Of a stretch of DNA of 64,000 nucleotides, positions 23,115-33,165 are shown piece by piece (position 1 is the stretch's first letter; every line of letters starts with the position of its first letter). The stretch comes from Callipepla californica brunnescens. Its lineage: Eukaryota; Chordata; Aves; Galliformes; Odontophoridae. Made by a program: the position numbers and the translations under genes. The notes beneath the pieces were generated by a model. That model saw only the letters and a program-made list of their open reading frames with translations, was not told the origin of the DNA and searched no databases. The stretch is taken from positions 186,001 through 250,000 of the forward strand of contig JALIRH010000039.1 of the NCBI GenBank assembly GCA_023055505.1, in the 5' to 3' direction.

Positions 23115-26100
23115 GTAAGTGCACGCTCCTCGCATGTCTGCAAAAACCAAAGGGGGGTGGAGAGATTGGACATTAACTCGATGCATGCAGATAGATTTGC
23201 GTTTGGGACTCTTCAACTGGATTGTTGCCTGTGTGCCTGCTTTGACACTGCTCCGTAGGTCTTTGCACTCTTTAAATAAAGCGTTTGCAGGTCTCACCTC
23301 TGTGTGTCGGAGTGTTCCTTGTGCAGGCTGCTCCTGCATACGTGGCAGGCAGGGGATGTCTGTGCGCCTGTCCTCCGTGCAGCAGGATGAATCGCACTGG
23401 GCTGCAGCTGTTAAACTTGAAGCATTTTATCTTTGTTCGTGTTACTTTCGGAGCATATTTCTGCCTTTTTGCTGCATGACTTTTTCCCTGGATTCCATTC
23501 CTTTAAAGTTCTGCATTTAAAAAATAATAAACAACATTTAATCAGTGGTTAATGGAGTTAACAAATTTTGTCATGATTAGCAATACAGTGGTAAAAGATG
23601 ATTGATTTATTGATAAAATAGTTATTTTTGTGTACGTGTATATTGAATACGTAGCACAGTCATGCTATTCCACTTGATTTTAGTATGACAAGAATAAGAT
23701 GAGCAAGAAAACGTTATCTTATGATCTCTTAAATTTCATGTGTATGTTACATAAACGTGTTCTAGACAGAGCTTACCAGTTTAAAAACAATTGCCCTAGA
23801 TGTAAGCTATTTTTCAGTGATGTGACAATCTAAGATGCTCAGTCCCTGTGGAAGTGAAAAGAAAGCTTAGAATAAGGAGAGGGGTATAAAGTTCTTATAG
23901 ATAGATTCAGAAATTAGAGAAAATAAAACAACACAAAGTCCACAACCTCCACCTTTAGCACTCAAGAACTGCATCTTATGTGTTGCTACTGATAAAAGCT
24001 GGCACTGCTTTCACTTTCACTCTCAGCCTCAGCTTTGTGTGCCCACCATCCTTTTCACCCTTCTCAGATGATCCATTCAGGTCATTGAGCTCACTGGTCC
24101 ACAGTGGTGAATCATTAGCAGGACAACAAGAGAGGGCCCATGGAAGGAGAGGTACATTTTCCTGAGCTGCTAAGTAAAGATGAATACTGCTGGATTTAAA
24201 CCAAATGACAGCCAAAGTCCTCCTCCATTCACAATTTGCTTAGAAGATAGAGCAGAACTGGTTCAACACACACTCAAATATCTATCTTGGGAAAAGAAAA
24301 CCAACGTTTGCAATGTTTGCTTATTTATTTATGTATTTATTAACAGAGTTCCTTTCAAAGTCTCTGTCAATAAAACTTGTCATAAGGGCATGCTTTTCCT
24401 GCAGGTCATCTACAAATCTGAGTAAGTAAATGCTACCTGTAGCACTACATCAGAGCCCAGAGTCCACTTAGTAAAGGAGGAAACTGGAAGCACTCTTTCC
24501 AAACACCCTGCAGAGTTCTGTGGCTGTTTGCCCCCTGTGTAATAAAGTTGCTGAGCCTGCTCTGGTGTCTCATGACTGCACTAGATTAGGAGTGTGCATC
24601 TCCGTCCCCTGCTCTGGCAGCAGGCTGTCCTCAAGGAGTAACTGGTTTTGTAAGGGAGCTGTACCTTGTTAGAGGTTAATGCTGGTAGATGTTCCTCCTT
24701 GTTCTCTGCTCAGCCTTATGGAAGAACTGATTCCAAAAAAAGGTGACCATCTTCTCTATGGGGCAAAAGGATTTGCATTCAGAGAGCCTATCATCATTCT
24801 GCCGCTCTTTGCGCATGCATATGCAGAAATTTAAACTACTTTGTGATAATAAACAACCCCTCTTTCTGCCATTATGTTGTCAGAGTTCAGTATCAAGTAA
24901 ACAAAGGTTAATTAAACACTTATTTCTTGTCTAAACCTCCTTAAATCTGCAGTTAGGTAAGTAATGTTAAGATGTAGGTTTATCCTAATATTTTGAAGCA
25001 ATTAGAAGAATATAAGTAACGTATCAGTGCTGTGTATGTGCTGCTGGTGCTTTAAAGTGAGCGTGGCACTAGCTAGCCCTTGGAACAATAGTCTGCAAAT
25101 TGCTGAACCAGCTTTTGACAGCATTAAGCTTACTGGCAGATGCAAAGGAAACATTTCTTCAGCTCAGTCATTCAGCTATTTTATTTAAATAATTATTGAA
25201 TTTGTAGTCTAGAAGCTAACCAAGAATTGAAAAAAATCAGAATTTTTTCCCGAGGAGAAAAAAAAAAAAAGAAGTAAATTTTAAAAAGACAAGAGCCATG
25301 CTGAGTAGAAATAAACAATTCAATTGTCTGTGCAGTTGTGCAATTCATGACCTGCAGGATCTTTCCTCAATAACTTGGTATTAATCTAAATTAACATGTA
25401 TTCAGACTGTAGGGATAATTGTTCTTACCAAGAAAATAGTGAGACAGATTGATAATAATTTGATTTCCATTCAAGTGCATCTTGATACAGATTAGAAGTG
25501 CCATTGGTTATACAGTAAATAAGAAGAGCACTGCTTACAATTCTGAAATAAAGTGGATTGGACACTCTTACAATGTACAGCATTATTTTACTGTGGGAAA
25601 TAATGCCAGGCACTCTGCATTGTAGCTCTCTGCAGTCTGAGAACGTAGTATTATTGAACGTGCATAAGGACAGGATAATGATTCTTAATTACTGTACAAA
25701 TAATTGCTACAATAATTGCTATTTTTATCCATGGAGGTAACAATTGAGTGAGTTTAATCTGACATTTGTAGCTGATCTTTCCATCAGCCAGATGGGGCCA
25801 ATTAAGAACCTTCAGGTCTCCAAACATGAGCATCTACTGTTTCTGATTGAAGTTCCATGTAGAGTTACTTTAAGCTGATAGCAGACTCTTATGTCTTTAG
25901 GGATTTTCCTCAAGGTAGTACACTGTGTAAACATCAAGTAAACCACAAACTGAATTTGCAGTGTGTAACAGATGAGTTCACTACCAGAACACATAGGTTT
26001 CTCAAGGAAAGGGTGGTATTAAAAGGTAAGACAAGAGTTTATACAGAATTCAGATTAAATTGGTTTTGAAAGGTTCAGGTTGAATTGTTAGCATTGCACA

Positions 26101-29100
26101 CTAGGTGGTGTGCTTGACTTGCACTCTCGGAGCCTAAGGTGTGAGAAAAGTCACTCAGGGAGTACTGAGCTTAATTTAAATAATTAATAGTTGTCAAAGT
26201 ACAATCTCTTTATGAGGACAAGAAGAATAGCTGTTATTTATTAAAAAATAAACATGAAAAATGCAAATGAACACATTTAATCATGTGTAGTACCAGACAG
26301 AAACGCTTATGAAATAGCTTGGTAAAAGCTTTTAAACAGTCATTCTATTCTGAATACAAGTTTAATCTGCGATGCTGACAGGTTGTAACAGGAACACACA
26401 TCATAAAATCATTTCTTCTTCTCATTAAAAATAAAAAATTAAAAAAAAAAAAAGGAGGCAGGAGGGGAGGGAAGGAAAGGGGAAGGAGAACAGAGAGGAG
26501 AAAAAATCTTGAACCCTAATTATACAGCATATATTTAAAATTTCAAATGGAGCTCTTAAATGTAGTTTGAATGATCGTGATGCTTTGGAAGTTAGTTAGA
26601 TGGCTCCAGATAGTAATTCATACGTAAGTTTATAGGAATTGTTCAAACTATATTTTGTTGTCACACTACAACACAAAGAAGATAACATCAACTTCTGCTT
26701 TAGAAGATTACCTTCCTATCTTCCAGGGAAAACAAATAGGACTGTTCAGAGAACACTTAGAATATAGCCACATAGCTTTACAATGCACAAAATACACAAA
26801 GTGTTAATGTTTGACATAAGGAATCATAAATGCCAACTTCACTTGAGCTTTCTTTTTACTGCTTCCTATACCTACAGGGACTTCACCCTGTTATCCCATA
26901 CTTTACCCAGATTATGAGCTTTTATGTGATCATTTGGGTTTGAGACTTAACAATGTTATTCGTAGCCATGTATCTTTCGTATATTAATGATAATTTATTT
27001 TGATACCCTCTATTCACGTTTCCTAATAATCTTATATCATATCATATGTCATATTATATGCATAAGAATCTGGAATAATGGCAACAGTAGAATCCAAAGT
27101 TTACACTGAGCAAAGACAGCAGTCAGAGGCTTGAGTAAGAAAGCTGAGTTAGGATTTTTTCCTTCTTTTCTTGCCCTGCCGGTACTTACTGTGTACCTTT
27201 GATCAGATCAGTTAATGTGTCCAAGCTTCAGGTACAGCTCTTGCTGCACTGGGCCCCTCAGCACTGCTATCTCACACTGACAATAATGAAGCCAACATGA
27301 CAGCTTCCATGAAGCTATTGCAGAAAGATGGATGTGAATAGCTACTGTTGTACTAGTACTGGGGAGTGTGTTGGCTGTGTTGATTGAATTCAAACTTTTT
27401 TTTGCAATTTAAAATAAAGCATTAACTTCTGGGCTGCTGTATAATCTGTAGAAACCCACTGGATTCACTGTAAACTAGGTGGTATAATATACATATTGGC
27501 TTATTAATCTTAAAGAATGGTTTGAAAAAAGAATATAATGAACTTACATGTAAAGAAACCTCACCATAAACTGCATGGTGCTACTTCTGTTAATAAAATC
27601 ATACTGCATCTAAAAGGTCTGCAATATTCAGCTTTATTCTGCTCTCAAGAATACTTTAAAATGGACATGTTCTTCACTACTTTGGATCTGTAATTGGGGC
27701 AGTAACCCTTCATACTGAATATGCTGCCATTCTGTCATAAATGAGTAGACAGTCTAGAAATTGTGTGCATCCATTTATCATTGCCAGTACATCTACACTG
27801 GCAGTGATAAATGGATCAGCCAGTTCCATCTGAGTACTGAATTCTTTACGAGAAAAGATGCTGTACAACAGATAAATGGACAGTTCAAAAGAACACATTA
27901 ATGTACAGGTTTCTTTCAGGCAACTCGGCACAGCTCAGGTCAATGGTCATTTTTAAAGTGTACTTAGAGACTATCCAAAATGCAGAACAGAGAAGCTCTC
28001 CATAGGGTAGGATCTTTATAACTGAGAATTAAAATTACTTAGCACTTCACTGATTATATTATTATATTATTCACTGATTATTCCCCAATGGTAATTCATA
28101 AAATAAATATATATAGCATTTTTTAATCTCTTGTTCTCTTGTTCTTCAGGTGTCATTAGTTGTCAACGTTGCAAGTGAGTGTGGGTTTACAGACAGTCAC
28201 TACAAGGCCTTACAGCAGTTACAGAAAGACCTTGGCCCATATCATTTCAATGTGCTGGCATTCCCATGCAATCAGTTTGGGCAGCAAGAACCAGACACCA
28301 ACAAAGAAATTGAGAGTTTTGCACGAAAGACTTACGGTGCCTCCTTTCCTATGTTCAGCAAAGTTGCAGTCAGTGGAGCTGGTGCAATTCCTGCCTTCAA
28401 GTACTTAATTGGTGAGTAATCAGAAACAGCGATGGGTTGTTTCCCCAGTATAGAATTTCTCTGACACAGAATACTGTCTGATTAAATGTCTGATTAAATG
28501 TCTGATTTAATGTCTGATTAAAAAGGGTGCCTATGACTGCGCTCACAGGAGCACAGCACAGAATTTTAAGAATTCAGAAGTCACTCAGTCCATCCTCTGC
28601 TCAAGACAGGACTTCTATCTATGTCATTATGACAGGTTTGTCTAGTATTTAAAAATATTTCAAGGAATGAAGACTCTACAATAACAAACACCCAATCAGA
28701 GCTACTCACTTCCTCTGCATGCAACACAGGTCATGAAATATTCCCCTACATGTATACAAAACCTGATCTTCATTTTTCCACTTTGTAATCTTTCAAGTGA
28801 TTCTCCTGTGATATGACCGTTGCAGGTTGGATTTAAAGAGTTATTTGAAGATCTTTAGGATAAGTGAAGCAGTGTCTACATTATTTACTTCTTCATCAAA
28901 AAGTGAAACCAGACACTAAGAGTTAACCTTGAGTACTTCCTCATTCCTTACCAAATATTGGAATAGCCATACTGTACTGTTCTTCCAGTTCTGATCTGTG
29001 TTAGAGCTTGAAGAGCCTTTGTTCATTCTTGGCAGACAGCTAACAAGATCCGATGTGAAGCAGAATATTCATTATCAAGACACTATTTTTCATTCACCAA

Positions 29101-30456
29101 ATGAATGCTCTAAAATACCATCTAAATGCCAGACTTAAATGACAGCTTTTATCAAATGTGAAAGAAATGTCTTCTAGGAATTATTTATAATAGAGACCAA
29201 GATGACTTGGTTTCACTATCTGCACTCTGCAAGAACCGTGCCACTTCTTATTCTCTCCAACACCACAGTGTTTTGTCACATACCATTGAAATTAAAGGAG
29301 TGCTGTTACCATTATTTTTGGCTACCTCAAGCAATGCTCCCTCCAGGTGTCTATTGTGGATCTTTCTGCTCGTGAAAATTCCCTTTAAATCTCTTCCTGC
29401 CCTTCCATTTCTATTTTTCCATGTGTGGTTGTCACCATAGACATGTCACATGAAATTTGCATACCTTTTCCTTCCCTGCTTGTCCACATACAGAAAGAAG
29501 CTGCTGGAGGCAGTATATTTACTGCAGCTTAACAACCAGTCAACTTTGTAGGCCTGTCTGTATACTGAGAATACTCTGAAATATCTCTGGATCACATATG
29601 AGATATTGCCCATTGCATAATCAGTGGAAAAAATTGCTAATTTGTCTGTAGGGTCTGTACTAGTGCCATTGGTGTAATGAGACTCTTCAACTTACTGAAA
29701 ATCCTAAACATTTTGTTAGTTACATAAAAAACAGTAAAGGCTAAGAATACAGCTGTAGTGAAATGAATACGCAGTCATGATGAGAAAAAGAGTAGTATAC
29801 GAGGATTAGAAGGAAACCTCCTAGAATAATTTACCATGTTACTTCTCCACACAGCATTTCTTGAAACATTCATCTGAAGCATATGATACCAGGTGTTTTT
29901 GGAGTAAACATTCTGGTTAAGTAAACAACTTGTCACCCCTGGTGCAGCTATTCTGGTTTTTATATCCCAAATTCGATTTCCTTATCAGTGTTCAACCATT
30001 TCAAGTTATCTGTACAGTACAGACACACATCTTTCACATGTCTACAGTCTCTTCTCCTGTCTGACTCAAGCTTGATTGTGTTTCCATCATTCTCCAGTGA
30101 ACTAATGTCTAGTTGAATCTCTCTGTCAGAAAATTCATCACAACATTCACTCCAAACACCCTCTAAATTTAACATTCCTTCCTCCTCTGGTAATCATCAG
30201 ATGAGCACAAATAAATTTCAAGAACTGAAGAACTGGTTAACACGGCTTTCTTTCTTTTTTTTTTCTTTTTTCTTTTTTTTCTCCCCCTGTAGACTCCACA
30301 GGAGAAGAACCAACCTGGAACTTCTGGAAATACTTGGTAGACCCCAATGGGAAAGTAGTAAAGGCCTGGGACTCTACTGTCTCTGTTGAAGAAATAAGAC
30401 CTCATGTTACAGAACTTGTGAGGAAAATCATCCTGAAGAAAAAAGATGAATTATGA
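22908..30456 (+). CDS. GPX7: GPX7 glutathione peroxidase 7, ER thiol peroxidase, three exons
   Basis: Family knowledge: GPX7 is a non-selenocysteine peroxidase of the ER lumen that reduces peroxide and passes oxidation to protein disulfide isomerase. Three exons (22908-23114, 28150-28411, 30293-30456) join in frame to 210 residues from ATG 22908, or 185 from the in-frame ATG at 22983 (human GPX7 is 187). Numbered on 210 residues: short tail 1-18, hydrophobic segment about 19-41, peroxidase fold with peroxidatic Cys80 in ASECGFT, second Cys109 in FPCNQFG, the TWNFWKYL tryptophan motif, and C-terminal KDEL. It matches human GPX7 rather than GPX8 over VNIRGKLVSLEKYRG and NQFGQQEP. Upstream in-frame Mets are at 22884 and, through CR1 sequence, 22743. 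I prefer 22908 for its A at -3 and GPX8-like tail, but 22983 would give a mammal-like signal peptide. The UTR has AATAAA at 30847 and 30854. Confidence 0.94.
26441..26507. repeat. Poly-A followed by homopurine tract
   Basis: Thirteen A bases then G/A-only sequence (GGAGGGGAGGGAAGGAAAGG and on), interrupted by single C bases at about 26459 and 26491. It resembles purine mirror-repeat tracts. Confidence 0.9.
27769..27816. repeat. Perfect-length inverted repeat, 20-bp arms, 8-base loop
   Basis: Arm 1 (27769-27788, begins ATCCATTTATC) and arm 2 (27797-27816, ends GATAAATGGAT) are reverse complements except for one position, which would be a G-U wobble in RNA. The loop is ACATCTAC. It lies in GPX7 intron 1, 334 bases before exon 2. 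Symmetry ends abruptly at both outer ends. Confidence 0.9.
28150..28411 (+). CDS. GPX7: GPX7 exon 2: peroxidatic cysteine region
   Basis: A 262-base exon with acceptor TTCTTCAG and donor GTGAGT. It begins VSLVVNVASECGFTDSHY, which holds the peroxidatic Cys in place of selenocysteine, and continues through NVLAFPCNQFGQQEP and ESFARKTYG to FKYLI. It ends one base into a codon. The codon at the active position is TGT, not TGA. Confidence 0.97.
28412..30292. other. GPX7 intron 2
   Basis: 1.9 kb intron with a 12-base tandem repeat near its start and a long pyrimidine tract before exon 3. Nothing else recognised. Confidence 0.6.
28475..28522. repeat. Four tandem copies of TGTCTGATTAAA
   Basis: Four consecutive 12-base units at 28475, 28487, 28499 (one substitution, TGTCTGATTTAA) and 28511, starting 64 bases after the GPX7 exon 2 donor. 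Confidence 0.95.
30293..30456 (+). CDS. GPX7: GPX7 exon 3: C-terminal region ending KDEL
   Basis: The acceptor is preceded by about 45 bases of near-pure pyrimidine ending CCCCCTGTAG. The exon completes an Asp codon and encodes GEEPTWNFWKYLVDPNGK, AWDSTVSVEEIRP and LKKKDEL, then TGA. The final four residues are the canonical ER retrieval signal; human GPX7 ends REDL as recalled. Confidence 0.97.
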
Positions 30457-30846
30457 CTTTCAAAAATTATATCATGTCAATTACGTCTTTATTGAGAATT
30501 AGGACTGGGCTTTGTCTTTTTTCATTTAAAAAGAAAGAATATGCAGAAGAGAAAACATGGAATTGATATTCACCACCTTCAGAATGTAGAAAAAAGATCA
30601 GTTTAAATTACTTTTTAATTTAATTTTTGCTATTTCCAAATACTTTCTATTTGATCCTTCAAAGAAAGACGACCTCATCAGCAACTTTTTAATTCCCAGT
30701 TCAAATTGTTGTTTGTTTATAACACTACAGAAAGCCAGTTAATATACCTCCAGCAAAGAGGCTCAGAGTAACAAGAATTTCCCAGTTGGGATCTTACTGA
30801 CATGAAAAATTCTGTTGTCATATTTTGATTGCAAACTAAATGAAAA

Positions 30847-30859
30847 AATAAAGAATAAA
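30847..30859 (+). terminator. GPX7: GPX7 polyadenylation signals
   Basis: Two AATAAA hexamers at 30847-30852 and 30854-30859, about 390 bases after the GPX7 stop codon. They fit a 3'UTR of about 0.4 kb. Confidence 0.65.
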
Positions 30860-31411
30860 AAGCGAGTGATTGATTTAAGGCATGTGCTAGGGGGAGGGCA
30901 AAAACAGGTACTTCCAGTCCAAGCAGTCTTCATTGTGTGTTTTTCTAGTGATGACAGTCAAACATTTAATTTTATCTGCTTGGGAAGTCTCCCTGGAAAG
31001 TCAGTTGTTAAGGGCCTGAGAAGAACATATCCACAAAACTTAAAAGAAACAGAATGCAAAGTCTCTGTAAAAGCTCTCCAAAAGCTATAAAAGATCTCTA
31101 CTTTTTCACATCCAGTAAGGATTATCAGATGATATGTAAAATTGAACATCTAGAGGATTAGAGCCTACATGGAATGGCTGTTGCTTTCTTTTAGTAGCAT
31201 TTTGGCTTAGAAGACTTACTCTCACCTCCTATAACTGATGCTAAGTTTATTTTTCAATTTGTAACAACATCTGATTTTACTTCACGTACAAACATTAGAG
31301 AATCAACATTTTCCCATGGAATGCATTTTTCAAAACGTTTGACTGTTTCATAATGCTGCGTTATTTAATCTTACATTAACATTGCAATTGTTTAGTTGTA
31401 CCCTTTTTTCA

Positions 31412-31640
31412 AAGGTAGCACTCAGGCACCTGTTCAAACTTCACACTGCAGAACTCCTTAGGTTATCTAAAATAATAACAATTACAGCCCCATTGTTTTT
31501 TGACATGAACACACTGAAAATCTTGTCAGCAAGAACTCTTTTTCTCAATAAAAACACAGCGTACATGTTCCTTGCTTTTAAATCCAGGAATAATCTAGTC
31601 CTGTCCAATGTCGGTTTTATTGACAAGTGAAAGCTTTTTT
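31412..31640 (+). repeat. Unclassified interspersed repeat, copy A
   Basis: Contains AGCACTCAGG, AACTTCACACTGCAGAACTC, AAAATAATAACAATTACAGC, AATCTTGTCAGCAAG and TAGTCCTGTCC in order. The reverse complement of 32915-33165 has all of these blocks in the same order, with scattered substitutions and indels. The repeat family is not recognised. Outer limits approximate. Confidence 0.8.
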
Positions 31641-32103
31641 GGTGCACTGTAATGCTTTTTTAAAGTAGCAAAACCAGTATTTGTCCATGCAATTATCAGG
31701 GTTCAAGCACATAAATAAGCCTTAATTGCTCTGGCCATAGTATGAACTTACAATGGCAGTGATGAGCTGGAATAGCTCTTCAGCATCCAAACAATTGTCA
31801 GCTAAAATCAAAGGCAAGTATTATGGCATGCAGTGGCTTGCAGAAAAAGAGGGGAGAGAAGAGTATTGAGGAACAATTGGGAATAAAAGAGTTGATCTTA
31901 GAGTCCATTATAGATCCCACGCTTTAGCAGCTGCTCCCTTCTGAGGTCTTGGACACATTACATAGACTGGCCTAAGGAAGTAAAGAGCTGGAGTTGCTTT
32001 ATGGTTTGAAGAATAGCTGTGAGTGGCAGAGATTATACTGTACAAAGCAAGCTGAATATCCCTGAAAAAAAGCAATAGCAAGTCGTCTTTTTTTTTAATT
32101 TTT

Positions 32104-32230
32104 AGTTAGGGGAGGGAAAAAAAAAAGAAAAAGAGGTGAAGAAAGTAAAAAGAAGAAGTAACAGAAGCACAAAAGCAAATAGAAAAGAAAAAAAAGATCA
32201 GGTAAGAAGGGAAAAATGGGAAGGAACCGA
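32104..32230. repeat. Purine-rich tract
   Basis: About 125 bases dominated by A and G (GGGGAGGGAAAAAAAAAAGA and on), downstream of repeat copy A. Confidence 0.75.
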
Positions 32231-32618
32231 AAAGACAGTTTGCAATCAAAGACTCTTTAGGATAAATAGAGGACAGAAATGTTCAGTTGTATCGAAACTA
32301 ATGAGCACACTCCAAGCAAGATCAGCTACTTTGTCTCTTGGATCATAGCTTCGGAGTACAGGAAATTGGTGCAAATGGCAGTGAACATGTCTGTATTTTC
32401 CTCGGATAGAGAGAAAAGTGGACTCCACCGTCCATTCAGTCATTTGGTCTGTGCTTACATGAATCACTCAGAACAGTTGTTGCGAATTTAAATCAAAAAG
32501 GAAGCAGATTCAGAATGGGCCAGCGGTGTGCTGGGACAAAGAACCCAACTACTAGAAAAGGAGCTGGTCTACGACTATAGTTGTTTATCTTTTCCACTGG
32601 TGCCAATGCAATGTTCTA

Positions 32619-32642
32619 TCTTGCTATTAGCAGATAGCAAGA
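32619..32642. repeat. Short hairpin, 9-bp stem
   Basis: TCTTGCTAT, six-base loop, ATAGCAAGA. Perfect stem, small enough to occur by chance. Confidence 0.7.
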
Positions 32643-32914
32643 GCTGGAAGTATTTTCCATGTAAAGTATGTTTCTATTAACTGAAGCCCTGATGAGCCCA
32701 GGTCATGCTTTGCAAGACATTTTAAGCCCTCTCTATTTCAATTTAGGGTGTTCAACTTCAAACAGAAATCTGGATTTATGTAAGTGTGATCTTTCATTCC
32801 CTATCAGATAAATACTGAAAGTCTAAAAAGATATGATGACAGCAACTAGTTGGAAAGAGTTCATTCTACATGGACAAATATTCTCTGGGCTGCATTACAA
32901 AGCTAGGAAAATGA

Positions 32915-33165
32915 AAGCAAACAAAAACAATTTTCACCAATAATACTGCAATAGGACAGGACTAAATTCTTCTTAAAGCATACTGGGGCTAAGAGCAGGG
33001 GACCAGTACATTGTATTTCTGCTGAGGTAAAAATAATCCTTGCTGACAAGATTGTCAAAGGGTTTCTGTCAAAGAACAGTGAGGCTGTAATTGTTAACGT
33101 TATTATTTTAGAAGGAGCTAAGAGGTTGTGCAGTGTGAAGTCTGAGCAGACACCCAAGTGCTTTG
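32915..33165 (-). repeat. Unclassified interspersed repeat, copy B (inverted relative to copy A)
   Basis: Read on the minus strand: GACTTCACACTGCACAACCT, AAAATAATAACG with AACAATTACAGCCTC, AATCTTGTCAGCAAGGATTA, TTTAGTCCTGTCC and TATTGGTGAAAATTG. It is the same element as at 31412-31640, about 1.3 kb away and inverted. Small open frames in both copies (31382-31630 plus, 32903-33157 minus) share a motif like LSARxxF only because the DNA is homologous. Confidence 0.8.

Larger units (their letters stand above)
23115..28149. other. GPX7 intron 1, about 5 kb
   Basis: Mostly unremarkable AT-rich sequence. It holds a purine tract at 26441-26507 and a 20-bp hairpin at 27769-27816. The open frame at 23119-23520 begins in the donor region and shows no recognisable protein. 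Confidence 0.6.

Noticed and set aside
23119..23520. 133-codon open frame right after GPX7 exon 1
   Set aside because: It starts a few bases after the donor, is in a different frame from exon 1, and its translation is not recognisable; it is intronic.
28180..28185. Selenocysteine at the GPX active site
   Set aside because: The codon is TGT (Cys), as expected for GPX7; no in-frame TGA occurs and no selenocysteine insertion element was sought further.
22908..30456. Assignment as GPX8
   Set aside because: The N-terminus looks like GPX8, but the catalytic sequence (VNIRGKLVSLEKYRG, NQFGQQEP, VSVEE) is GPX7, and the TUT4/SHISAL2A neighbours are those of GPX7.
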